From Rhyzopertha dominica (Eukaryota; Arthropoda; Insecta; Coleoptera; Bostrichidae): a DNA stretch of 64,000 nucleotides. The stretch is taken from NCBI GenBank assembly GCA_025024175.1, contig QCXZ01000137.1:77438680-77502679 (forward strand), written 5' to 3'. How positions within the stretch are numbered: the stretch's first letter is position 1; each line of letters starts with the position of its first letter. Position numbers and translations under genes: made by a program. Below, piece by piece: positions 1-11,935 of the stretch. The notes beneath the pieces were generated by a model that saw only the letters and a list, made by a program, of their open reading frames with translations, did no database searches and was not told the DNA's origin.

Positions 1-857
1 TGCTTCGGAAGTTCATTCGGTTACTCCCAATTTCACTGGGAAACTTTCGGTTATCAGCGGAATGGCATGAACGTTTGCGATTCGTTGCGTCGAAAGTCAG
101 AACTTGCTTGTACGTGCATCTTGGCGCGCAGCATTTGTGTAAGGCACGGTTGGCATTCCTTCTGTGCATAAGGCATGTGAATCTTGATCAGATGTGATGA
201 TGCAGGAACTACAAATATGCATGCTGTGCAATAAACCTACAAGGATTAGCCGATTACAGATTGTAATGTTATATCTAACAACTCAAAGGACGACTTGACC
301 ATCTTGGGTTGTAATGTGTTTCAACACCAGTATGACTGTGAAGTTGCTTGAGCAAACCTTGGTGGTATCATTGGTGAATTGGAACGCCAGTAAAGAGGTA
401 AAAAATGATTAGTGTTCGAATACAAATTATAGCAAGAAGACGAAATAAAAAATGATATCTTCAAGGGTAGTGGCATTCAGTTTATTACTTGGTTATTTTA
501 AACAAAATTTATGTTACTAGATTCTATAAGCTAACATGTTTGCAATGCTGAGCTAGTATGCGATTCCTTCAGAGCGAAAAGCATATAGTTCATTTTATTT
601 ATATCAGTATTTACTATAAAAAAAATATAAAAAATTATAATGGTTGCTTTTATAAACATCATCAGAAGCAGAATAAATTCATTTCAGATAGGCAATTAAG
701 GTGTATTTATCATTTGCAGGATATTTTAAATATCGCATGGTTTTCGTCGATTGAATTGTTTTTCCATAAACTTTAGAAGTAAATAAAAATAAACTATTTT
801 CAGTTATCACATCCTACTTAAGTTACAATTCTCATAACATGCGCTACTGTGTATCTA
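1..857. other. Non-coding stretch, nothing recognised
   Basis: AT-rich single-copy-looking DNA. No open frame here resembles a known protein and no terminal repeat or tail was found. The first ~400 bases are less AT-rich than what follows. Confidence 0.5.
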
Positions 858-2169
858 CAGGGTGGGCAATCTAACGTTTGCATTATGAAGTAGTGGTTAT
901 TTTGAGTTTGGCAACACTTCTGTCATTCGTGCTATGACAGATATTTAATTTAATATTTGACATTTACGAAATGGGTCGCTTTACGCTTGAACAATATTGG
1001 GAAATATTGAAAACTTATTTCCAAAGTGGTGAATCTTCTGTCCAAACTGTAAGAAATTTACGTGGAAAATTCAGTAGAAATGAAATGCCTTCACGACAAT
1101 TTGTGGATCAATTTGTCAAGCGAGTACGTCAAACTGGATCGTTATTGAATAAACCAACACATTTACGTTCTTGTCCAGTGCGTACAGCTGAATACATTGC
1201 TGTTGTTGCTCGTAGTGTGCGTGAGCAACCATCAATATCCACTCGTCATCGTTCTCAAGAATTGAACATTTCTCGCACTTCTCTCAGGAGAATTTTGCAT
1301 AAAGATCTCGGTATGAAAGCCTACAAAGTTCAATTAGTCCAAGAAATAAAGCCTCATGACCATCCAATGCGTTTTCGATTCGCAGAATGGGCTGAAGATC
1401 GTTTAGCTGAAGATGAGCATTTTTACCGAAAAATCGAGTTTTCAGATGAGGCTCATTTTCACCTTGCAGGCTATGTCAGGCTATGTCAATAAGCAAAATT
1501 GCCGTATTTGGGATCAGAAAATCCACACGTGATTGTTGAGCAGCCAATGCATCCACAACGAGTGACTGTTTGGTGTGGATTTTGATCAGGAGGCATCATT
1601 GGTCCATTTTTCTTCGAAAATGACGAAGGAGCCACCGTTACTGTCAATGGAGATCGTTACCGTGCCATGCTCAACGAATTTTTGTTTCTAAAAATTGAAG
1701 AGAATGGCATGGATGATGTTTGGTTTCAACAGGATGGTGCCCCTTGCCATACAGCCAACATAACCATCGATCTTTTGCGAACTGTTTTTGAAAATCGAGT
1801 AATTAGCCGAAATGGTGATGTGAATTGGCCATCTCGCAGCTGTGAGTTGACACCGTTGGACTATTATTTGTGGGGTGCCGTTAAAGATAAGTTTACGTGA
1901 ACCATCCAGAGACTATTGAGGCTTTGAAACAGGAAATCGAAGTTGCCATTCATGAAATTGAAGCCCAAACAATCGAAAATGTATTGAAAAATTGGGTTGA
2001 TCGGATGGGGTACTGCAAAACCAGCCGTGGTAGTTATTTGAATGATGTCGTATTTCACTCATAAATGTAAAAGTTCAATCTTTCTAATAAACTTATAACT
2101 TTGAAAAAATATTCATTAATTTTTTATTTATAGCGGATCAAAAATGCAAATTTTATATGGCCCACCCGT
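858..2169 (+). mobile_element. Mariner-like (DD41D-type) transposon
   Basis: The left end reads CAGGGTGGGCAATCTAACG. The right end is its imperfect inverse (GCCCACCCGT), and both ends share an inner ATGCAAA/TTTGCAT match. TA dinucleotides flank both ends (856-857 and 2170-2171), as expected of the Tc1/mariner superfamily. The 1.3-kb length fits one transposase gene with short terminal inverted repeats. The copy cannot move by itself because its transposase is broken. Confidence 0.85.
971..2064 (+). pseudogene. Broken DD41D mariner-like transposase
   Basis: A cut-and-paste transposase of the Tc1/mariner superfamily. The first ~100 residues are the paired helix-turn-helix DNA-binding part (starts MGRFTLEQYW). 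The catalytic part follows: first Asp in FSDEAHFHL, second in WFQQDGAPCHTA, third in LTPLDYYLWG, with 41 residues between the last two. Breaks visible: CAGGCTATGT is duplicated in tandem at 1467-1486, shifting frame after the first Asp motif; one base is missing near 1512; an in-frame TGA lies at 1583-1585 where a Trp is expected; another base is lost near 1890. The frame then runs to the stop at 2062-2064. Family assignment is firm; the exact DD41D lineage is less so. Confidence 0.88.
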
Positions 2170-2171
2170 TA

Positions 2172-3405
2172 TATTACATTATAGAATGCGATGCTTCAAA
2201 GTATATCTTAGCATTAATTCTAATGACGGTTGTTGTGGTACATGAGGATCTAATACGTATGATTGCTATAATTTATGACATATATATGTTTATTTTTCAT
2301 ATTGAACTGCAACTTCGTGAAATGCTATTAGGGATTTCTGAAAATTAGGCGTTGTTTCTGAAATAGAAGCGAAGTTTTCAAAAAATTTAGTTCATACCTC
2401 TGTAACCGATATGAATCTCTGCTCTTTAAAATCCAAGAGAATGCCTCCCTCTTATAGTAATGTGCCAAAATCTCAGATTCTACTACAAAATTAAGCGTTT
2501 TACTGATACCAGATCTTATGCTGGTATTAGTAGGCACATTGAAGCCAGTAACATTTATTACAATGGCCATAACTTAATATTATTCGCGTCCAATCCTGTT
2601 TATCACCTTTATGGAGAGATACGTATTTGGTAAACTTATGCCGTGCCCGCATCCCAGTTTGAATCTCATTTAACTGGGATTAGGCAGCGTCGAAGATTTA
2701 CATCAGTTACTGCGAAATATGGACCGCTGCAAAGCGTATGATAATCTTGGTTGGCTTCGTAACAGATGCATGGAAATAGATTATCTCGAATTATGGTAGT
2801 TTGATGACACGAAAGTGATGTAGTATTACTTGCGTAGGAAGTTCCAAAAGTACATTCTATATACCTAGATGAAACAAAAATAGTGGTTTAGGAAAAATTA
2901 ATAATGTTTGAGAGAATTATAAATTGTATTTTCAGTCACACTCTCCTTCAGCTTGATAATAATTTTAAAGCAGAAACCTGCACAATTAGGAATCTTAAAA
3001 TATTATTCTTAATTCAGCAACAGTGAAAATAATGACGTAAATAGGTATTCTTTATTTGTTTGGAATATTATGACATTATAACTTTTACTTTCTCGAATGA
3101 CCAAACGTAATTTGTAAGGAAAAACAGAAATTTCTATTAGGAACGCTTCAGTTATTAAATAAATACGATCCAGTGTTCAAAACGAACATAAATCACGATG
3201 TGTGTATTTTGCACTTGACACGCTTGTACATTGCGACAATATTACTTAATTAGCATACATTACATTGGTCCCTGTACGTTTATTAATTAATTAGCAGTCA
3301 GTTAATGACAAGGCCAACATTTGCTTATTTGATACCTAATCGTTAAATATGCATTATTTATCTAACCGGGTACAACGGAGTAGTTGCATTTGTGATTGTT
3401 TTCAT
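2172..3405. other. Non-coding stretch, nothing recognised
   Basis: AT-rich, no credible coding frame. Small frames at 2157-2348 and 2328-2570 overlap on opposite strands and resemble nothing known. Confidence 0.5.
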
Positions 3406-3560
3406 ATGTTAATAATAATAACCCTTTATTGTTGGCACAGTAAATAAACATAACAGAATTATTAAATATAACTAAACTATTTGTATAAATACGCATTTCA
3501 GTAGCTAAGCTGCCATTGAGTATAAATTAAAGTAAGTCATGTTCCCGTCACAGATTTTTT
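3406..3560 (-). mobile_element. Possible 3' end of a truncated LINE
   Basis: Read on the minus strand, the stretch ends in GTGCCAACAATAAAGGG followed by a (TTA)n tail. The LINEs at 11.9 and 54.2 kb end in the same kind of tail, also on the minus strand. An AATAAA signal lies just before the tail. No coding sequence remains, so this would be a severely 5'-truncated insertion. The call rests on the tail alone. Confidence 0.35.
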
Positions 3561-5706
3561 GGTAGAAAATACACAACTTTTTCCTAAGTTGAGGGAAATT
3601 ATCGACGGTAGAAATATTAGGTTAGTTAAATGTGTCAGCGGCTCAGTTAAAACAAAGCAATTTTTTACATTGTAAGTGTTGGCCTATCTAACATAACCTT
3701 TATTTGATAATGGTGAAAAGTTTACCGTACGTCCAGGATCAGAATCGACAACAATATTTTAATTTTTAAGTACTCACGAAAAGCATTAATAATGGAATTG
3801 GGTATATTTAGTGTTTGACCATCAATGTGCATTTTAGAGAGGCCAAACTTCCAATGACGATTGATGGAATACCAAAATTCAATTGACATATGTTGGTGCG
3901 AATAGTAGATATTATAGATTTCTGCATTACACTTTTTTCCTTTATATATAATTCATGATAACTGATCTTTCTTTGTATCTTGCAGTTTGTCAGGACATAA
4001 AAGGGGATATGCGTACGGGAAGAATGTTGTAAATACGAGTTTATGTAAATTTGCCAAATGCATGAAGTTGGTTGGATGCTATTGAGCTTAATTTTTAAAA
4101 TAGAAATGAGACAGATGGATAAACAAACACATGTGACTCACTATAGGGCTTTTTTGTCACTTCATTTTCAACTTATGTGAATTTGACGTAGGAGATCAAG
4201 AACTAAGTACGTGAAGCAAAATTGACTATTCAGTACATATCTTACAAAAATAAACATTTTGAGCTCATACTTCAACGTTCCGAAAATACAATGTGGAGGT
4301 AAGCGAAACTCGTGCATCTGCAGTCGCGGTAGCTAGAGTTTAATTCCATCAGTCCACGTAGAGCGCCAGGCACCGCATATTGTAAAAACCATGTATCGTT
4401 CGGTGGTTCTCAGCAAACTAGATTAAGGCCGCAAAACAGTGCACATCTCCAATCTCCAGAGAGGAGCCCAGTAAAAACAATCCCTGCTGCGCGATTACAT
4501 TGTATCTTGTTATGCTCATCTGATAACCGCGGCGCCAGATATCTCAGGTGTAAATGCAACCCCGCGTACTACGTGCTTACTATTAATTGTGCTAGTTGAG
4601 TTGGGACTAAATTTTATAGCCGTTGCGTTAATTAGAGTCTATTAACTGCAGTTGCTCTTTCTGACGTATTTAACGTAGCGAAAGGGCGTAATTTATACCG
4701 TCGTGGTAAAAAGATAGGTGACGTAACACAAATTACCTTATTTTAAACTATAAATTCAGGCCTGTCCTCTTTAGTCATTGAAACAAGTGTTTGTTAGTTT
4801 TAATTTTGATTACTGCGTTTAGACTTCTTCATATATCATATTCCATTCGCAGTTTTTACGGGCATCAAAACTGAAATGAATCCTATTTGCTCGATTTTTC
4901 TTCTATTTCCTTCTATTTGATTAAAAGGTGTTAGGTCGCCTGGTTGCCAGAATATATGCGGCTGTATATTTAGTTATAGATTTCAGTTTTAGGATAAAAA
5001 CTTCAGTTGCTTTTACCCTTCATCTTTCTACCTAGTACTAATTTAATTCATTGCAATGATTATGGAGAACCGCGGTCACCCTATGAAATAAAAGGTATCT
5101 ATAAGTACGAGATAACGAACAACCAGGTGCTTGAAGTATTTTCATTAGCAACGCTGGCATCTTCAATTCAAACATCATGGCACAGTTAAATAATTTTTAA
5201 TTTTTGCGTTGAGCCCACTATTACGAACGTTCAGAAAATATAAAAATCCACTAATGACAAATTAATAATCTTTAGATTGATGGCCTGGAAACCTTGAATA
5301 AACGTTTATATCATTTCACTCTTTTATTTAAAAGATATGACTAGTTTGGGTGTGGAATAAGAATACTAAATGATTAGGAAGATAATACTAATTTGCGGCG
5401 AGTTCATAAAGTGCCTAGAAAGTTCCGTAAATCGTTTCAGAACGATCTCCACAGAGAATCTTCGAATACGTTAACCTTATAATGTCCCCGTTTTTTTCCG
5501 AAATTGGCATTTACTGCTTATGTTTTGTTTCTGAGCTATGACATTATCAGCACCTTTTTAATGGCGATCCATTGTTTTTCTGCAACGGATGTCCATGGAG
5601 TACATTTTCCGAGTACAAAAACGTTAATTAAGGGCCACATGCCCCAAGAGGGAAATTTTTTGAGATATTCAACTACACATTTTTTTTAGTTTTGTGTAAT
5701 GTACTG
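3561..5706. other. Non-coding stretch with a GC-richer island
   Basis: No gene recognised. About 4270-4780 is clearly less AT-rich than its surroundings, with no repeat or coding signal, so it is a candidate for conserved non-coding host sequence. The ORF at 5007-5189 is unremarkable. Confidence 0.4.
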
Positions 5707-7489
5707 CACAGATAAAACTGTTTGTTTGGATTTATAAAATCAATTTGTTTGACTTATATTTCTTTAGGTCCAACAAATTTATCTTCAAACAAACAAATTT
5801 TATTTGTAAGAAGAATATCAGTTTGTTTGTAACTATATTACCATTTATTTGAGACCGAACAGAACTTGTGAGATCAAGTAATCTAATAATTATTTTAGCG
5901 AATAAAATATTATTTTCAACGGTCAAACAATTTATTCCGATAAGTTAAAATTTCAAATATTTAAGTTTAATGCTTTGAAAGATTACATCGACAAAAGTAA
6001 ATGCTTGTTTCTAATAAATATATATTTCGTTAAATCACCGTTCCTTTTTGTTATTCAACTATTTAAATGTTCAACTCAAACACACCTGTTGTTACAGCAA
6101 ACAACACGTATTTTAACAGAATAAATAATGCTTTAATGCAACAATCTGTTTTTGGATACAAAGAAATAATTGTTTGAATTTGCGCGTGCCACTAGCAAAG
6201 TGGAAGTTTGGGGTTCCGCTTCTTTAGCCATGGTTGGACACCGGACAGAATGTATCAAGGTAAATCGGGAAAAGAAGCCGTTATTTGTTTCTTATAATTG
6301 TCAGTTTATTTCATTAAATTGTGAAGCAAAAGAGGAGGATGGTCACAGATTTTAAAAGTAAGTATCAAGTCTAAATGAAGTATTTGCTTAATATGATGTG
6401 AAAAATAAAGCATTCAAACNAGCACATGATCGTTAACGCAAGCTCTGTTACAAAATGACCATCTATGATTCGTAAGGATGTTAATTACGGCGTTGTTTCT
6501 CTACATCGTGAAGTAGGTATATGTTAGTAAAGTCTGCTAGTAAAAGTGCCCAATTTGTACCAAACTACTATTACAAGCAATGCGTTATTTATGCAGTATA
6601 TTTTTAATATTAAAATGGAACACATTTATCACGCTATAGAAACCAGTAGATTTGTGNTTGTCCTTTAAATTAAAATAAATATAATATTTTTCGTCTGNAN
6701 TATATTGGTACATATAAGTAGCAAAATTTACCTTGTCAATGGACTTATCTAGGTTAGGCTGATTTAAATCAGATGTTTTTTACNAAACCAATTACAGTTT
6801 TGCGGAAATGAATTGAGTGACATATTGCATTTATAATTACAAGAAACAACTTTTATACGCTCTATAAAAAACAGGAAGCCACAGGAATAGACTTGCATAA
6901 AATACATAGACATATCGAAGTGGGTTAATCAAAATTTATTTCTTTAACTTAAAAACAATTTATTTATATGTTTAAAGGGCTTGTTTGAATGCAATATTTT
7001 TACAATCTAATTAAAAAATACATATTTCATTAAAATTCACATGCAGTTTGCTGCAATAACAGAGATAATGAATTGAGCATATGAATTCTTTCAATCGCAC
7101 AACTGTTTGATTCCAGGAAAAAGCTGTTTCATTGGACTAAATCAGTGATATCTTTACTATTTGTTTGGTATGCAGAGAATCACTTACCTCTTCTCTGATT
7201 CCAAACAAATATTTGTTTCAGTCAAATTTAATCATATGTTTATTCCAAACATCGTCATGGTTTAGTTAAACGAATACTTTGTTCTACAAAGGATATGATT
7301 ATTCTTGATTCTATAGTTTCAAAAGTTAATTTAAAGCTTTGTATATATTATGTTAAATAAACGTTACTTTAGCCTCTTCAAGAATTTTGAGGGTTTGAAA
7401 CAAACAAATCATTTACTTCGCCATATACAAACAAATGATTTGTTGCCGTAAATATATTTTTTTCGTCCAAACAAATTGTTCTCTCTGTG
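5707..7489. mobile_element. Probable non-autonomous DNA transposon with CACAG ends
   Basis: The left end CACAGATAAAACTGTTTG and the reversed right end CACAGAGAGAACAATTTG match at most positions and both continue into TTTGGA, forming ~24-bp inverted repeats. A TG dinucleotide adjoins both ends and may be a short target duplication. Both ends, and less densely the interior, carry repeated AACAAAT/ATTTGTT words in both orientations, the pattern of subterminal transposase-binding repeats. No transposase was found; the ORF at 6170-6355 matches nothing I know. The superfamily (CACTA-like, Transib-like or other) cannot be decided from these ends. Confidence 0.55.
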
Positions 7490-9724
7490 TGGATATTTTT
7501 TAACTTAATATCATTCTAAATGAATTTAGAGCATTTCGTTTCATTTCGAAATATCGAAAAATGTATACAAATCAACATCAACAAACAAATGCTACAATTA
7601 ATGGAAATTATTAGGGTTCTACTTAATAAATTGTTACAGAGGGAACTTAAAGTTCGAAGTGTGACCTCCAAGCATTTTTTGTCGATACCATATCCTTCAC
7701 TCAGGCTCTAAACAACCTTGGCATGTATATTGCTTGAAACTGCCCGCAAATCTTTAAGATACTTGTTTGGTATGTTGAAATTCCTGCTTTTTAAGTACAT
7801 ACACCCATAACAAATAGTCAAAGGGGGTGAGATCAGGAGTTATTCACAAATAAATGTCAGTTACGGAAAAGGTAACATCCTAAAAGTAGGCTAGACGTAT
7901 GCGTATATTTCCTGTGGACATACTTTAAAATGATGTATGAAACTTATTCCATTATTCTACAAACCCACCGCGTATGTCCTACTTGACATAACTAATTTAG
8001 TACTAATTTAGTAGAAAGAGGATGATACTGTTGCAACCTTCTGTCTCAGGTTGTACGTCTTGTGATAGGAATAACTCGTAAGATCTTGAAACAAACATTA
8101 GGACAGAGACAGGAGAGATACGACTTAGATCTTTTCAAGTAACAGTTTATTGACAATAATTAAATAAACAGATGTGTCAGAAAACAGATACAAAAAGTGA
8201 TAAAAAAGGCATGGTAAAGTAAAAGTGTTTGTTGTAAATTACATTATTGCTAGTCTAGTATAGGACTGTTTTACACTTGACTTTACTTATAGTAAACTAG
8301 CGCAGTGCAGTGAACAGTAATCTGCTAATCTTTCTGTTAACAATGACCTGAAATTCGAACGATGGTTTGAAATGGATAAATGTTGATTTTAACTTTAATT
8401 TACCAAATTAAAATCCTACCTGATGGGATAGCACAGCAACGACGCGAGCTTTGTTTTTCAACCTACATCATTTATATAATTGAACTACTCCATCCTGTTC
8501 GTTCGTTAATTTTCCCGAGCCCTCAATAACCTGTGCAACAAAATATCAGACTGATAGGGAATCCAGGACATCATTCCATCGACGTTTGCAGTGCAGACGG
8601 AAATTCATCTCTTATTTCAAATATTGGATACACATTCAGTTGCAGCTGCAACTCGTTACCATGCCGCGGATGTGTTGAAATAGGGAACGGTGCGATATAC
8701 GTAGCTGTTTGGATAAGGTACACTCGACAAGCACTTCAGCAGCGGAACTATTACAGACATCTGTTGTTTTCAGGAATCTGCAGCATGCATACTTTTGGTA
8801 GCTGCGTCGCAAAACACGAGTTTTATGAAATTCATTTTAACGCGTCCGAAATTTTTAAGAAAAAATCAACCGCAACTTTCTGTGGGGTCCGGATTGTGTA
8901 CACTAACCACGTGGTGGTTTGCATGCTTAGTGTCAATTTTTTTTGAGTTTTCTGTTCATCTGTTGCATGTTTTACATTGACATAGATATTATTTCTGTTT
9001 TACTTATTACATTTATTTCTGTGGGCTTTTGATTTAACCCCAAAACTTATATACATTATTCATTACTGTTAGTGGCCAAATTTTAAGTCGTAGAGTTACT
9101 TTATTAATATAACACGTCTGTCAGTAAGATTTTAACCTTCAAATACATAAGAATCCTTTGCAGCACGTGGTAGAATAATATCAACTTATTTTAACGTTTA
9201 TTATAATGCCTAGAAACAAAAGCGTCACTTTATGCTTATGTAGAAGTATGATAAGATGTTAAATCAAAATTTTAATTTTAAATATGTCTAGCCTGTAGAA
9301 GTGGAGCTAAATATAAGTCTTATTTTATTAAATTTATATTATTTTTTCAAAATTTCTCTTAACGTATATTTACTTTGTTATTTTACAGTTTGTTATACAG
9401 AAAAGGTAGCCTCATCAATTTACGGTTTTCTGGTAAAATTGCTTCTAAAAACCTCTTTGCGTGCATTTTGTTAAATGGTGACATGCGCAGATTTAGGGCC
9501 AACAGTTCCATGCAAGCATGGTTTAAATATACATAGTACAAATGAAAATATATTAGGTTACTTTTATGACATCATGTCTACATAAAGGCAATCAGTTACC
9601 ATTTTAATAAACTTAATCAAAGATAAATGCAAAAATTGTAATAATTTGTTCAACAAAGACGGTGCAAAATAAGAAAAACATCCTTCAATTTTTTATGGAG
9701 TGCAGAGAAATAGAAAAATTATCT
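7490..9724. other. Non-coding stretch with one unassigned ORF
   Basis: Contains a 137-codon plus-strand frame at 8533-8946, the longest open frame outside recognised elements in the first 9.7 kb. It is moderately Cys/Ser-rich, has no recognised domain, and a second frame overlaps it at 8795-8980. Nothing shows that it is a gene. The rest is AT-rich with no terminal repeats noticed. Confidence 0.35.
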
Positions 9725-10967
9725 TTACAAAAGTTCACACTTTTTTTTTGGTCGCCTAGATAACAAAATAATAAAGATATGGAGCCAGTTTTGAGTTTAT
9801 TATTTTGCAACAAAATTTTAAATACTTTAATAAGGTTATTTTAGATTCAATGTTATCAATTAAGTACGGTGTAATGTGTTCGGTGTATGGGATATTATAG
9901 ACAAATCTCATACAAGCATTTTGTCCTCGTTGCAGTTTGCGTTTATTTTACTGAGTAAGGAAGTTATAATATGTCTGTGCGCAATACTCGATGTGGGGAT
10001 ACACTAATGCCTTGACCAGTCTTATTTTATCTTGTTGCCCAAGCTGAAATTTGAAAGAATATAAACATGTTAGTGCTTGCATTGAGCGTTTATATACATG
10101 ATACACATGCTCATTAAATGATAAGGTACTATCAGTAAATAGTCCCAAATTTTTCGCCACATTATGCCAGCCAATGCTCTAGTTATGTACGAATAATTGA
10201 AAATTCGCCTGCATTATCAAGCGCTGTTTTTCATTGCCTATACCGAGAGCTATAAAATTTTCTCGAATTTAATTGTAAACCATGGTTTTCTGTATATTCA
10301 CATAAATTTCTTAAATCATTACTTATATTCTAAATACAATCGTAGACATTTTTAATATCAAAAGATAGATACACATGTATATCATCTGCATATATGTATA
10401 TGTAAATTATAATCGTTGATATATATAGGCAGGTCCCAACACACTACCCTGTGGAACGCCAGATATCATTTGTGCATATTCAGAATACAACATATTATTA
10501 ATAACTACTTTTTGACGTCTGTTAGGCAAATAGTTTTCCATTAGTTTTAGGGCAGTATCCCGAAAACCCAGACGCTTCAATTTGTCTATCATAAGAGTGT
10601 AATTTATCCGATCAAAGGCTTTATTTTGGTCTAAAACCACTAAAACAGAGGCTGTATTAGTAGATACCATGACCACGGTTGGCAGTATATTGTTTGAGTC
10701 AAAAAAATCCTTAATATGTTGAGCCAGGATTTTTCCGAAGATCTTAGAGCAAGCTGAAACAATACTTACTGGACGCAAATCATCGAAGCCTGTTGGTACC
10801 CGAATTTTAAGAAGCGGCACTACATGTGCCGTATTGAACGCTTTGAATACTAAAAATGATGTATAGCTATAGGGTGCTACGCATAAATTCTTCATTAGAA
10901 ACGGCTTGTTTTGTCGAATATGTAGAATTAAACAGCAGAAAATATATGCTAAATATTTCCGAGGCAC
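9725..10967 (-). pseudogene. Decayed non-LTR retrotransposon, reverse transcriptase part
   Basis: Minus-strand remnant of a Jockey/CR1-like LINE polyprotein. In reading order: a segment with DLRPVSIVSACSKIFGK; the NKAFDRINY block with the first catalytic Asp region; SGVPQGSVLGP; then, after a frameshift near 10420, an INDY...YADD catalytic motif around 10375-10400. A thumb segment (KNLGLFTDSTLSFNEHV) follows, and a C-terminal stretch (LQRGQNACMRFVYNIPY) reaches about 9730. Several stops and frame changes make it inactive. The endonuclease part is missing, so the copy is 5'-truncated. Confidence 0.85.
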
Positions 10968-11935
10968 TAGTTTTTGAAATATACATATATAATTTAATTC
11001 ATAAATTTGTACTTCCTATTCACAGTTTTCAGGCTGATTACAGGGTTTTCAGGTTCATGTAAACTATTCTTCCATTGTTTCATTTAGGTCTGTATGTAAC
11101 GGTTGCTTTGGAGAGGTGCCTATAAAAAGATGTCATGGTGTACCGAATTGATGAAGCTATACAATTTGTGATGACGCATATAAATTCAAAATATCGTTAT
11201 TCAGCTTTTGTTTTTAGGACTCATCGATACTGTTTTTATTTACGGCGCATCATTGGAAATAAAAATCTCTCACTTGAATGTGGTAACAATCTCTGAGACA
11301 ATGCGAGATCTGAAAGTTCAATTCCAAGTTTGCCGTGCATACATACTCGTACTTGCTATGACAGTGTCGGTCTTCCTGTGCTAACAGCCTTATCGTGACA
11401 TCCCGCAGCGATTAAACACATTTCCCCCGCTGTCGCTGGGTAAATATAGCTAAAACAGCAATTACAAGGTGCATACATCAAGACAATTACTTGCAGTGAT
11501 TGTTGATAAGCACAGTTACATCACCATCACAGGATTAATTATGCATAGAGTAGAGCAATTAGTGTGCATGTCGAGTGGTAGCGTGACCCTCCCAGTCCTT
11601 TCAACTTCAACCGACGTGGGTAGCTAAAATACACATGTCACAAACTTAAATGAGCTGCATGGCAACTCAATGCCTGCATGTCGAGCCAGCATATTTCCCT
11701 GCATTTTGATTAATTAACCGTTCCGCGCCGAGATTGACTGTGCGTTTCTGTTGACGTCTGTGCGATGCACTCCTTGATGATTGACGGGGAATTACTTGGT
11801 GGAGCTTACCCTATAGATCGAGATAGTTAAAAATACAGATGCGCTTAGGCAGGTTAATCGAATTTCTGACCAAGTACAGGTACTACACTCTTAGAAGCTA
11901 TCCAAAGATCAAAGCAACACACTGGTCTACAAAAT
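10968..11935. other. Non-coding stretch, partly GC-richer
   Basis: No gene or repeat recognised. About 11280-11830 is less AT-rich and lacks mobile-element signatures, so it may be host non-coding sequence. Confidence 0.4.

Noticed and set aside
8533..8946. 137-codon ORF as a host gene
   Set aside because: No domain, no splice context, an overlapping frame of similar openness, and AT-rich DNA makes such ORFs by chance.
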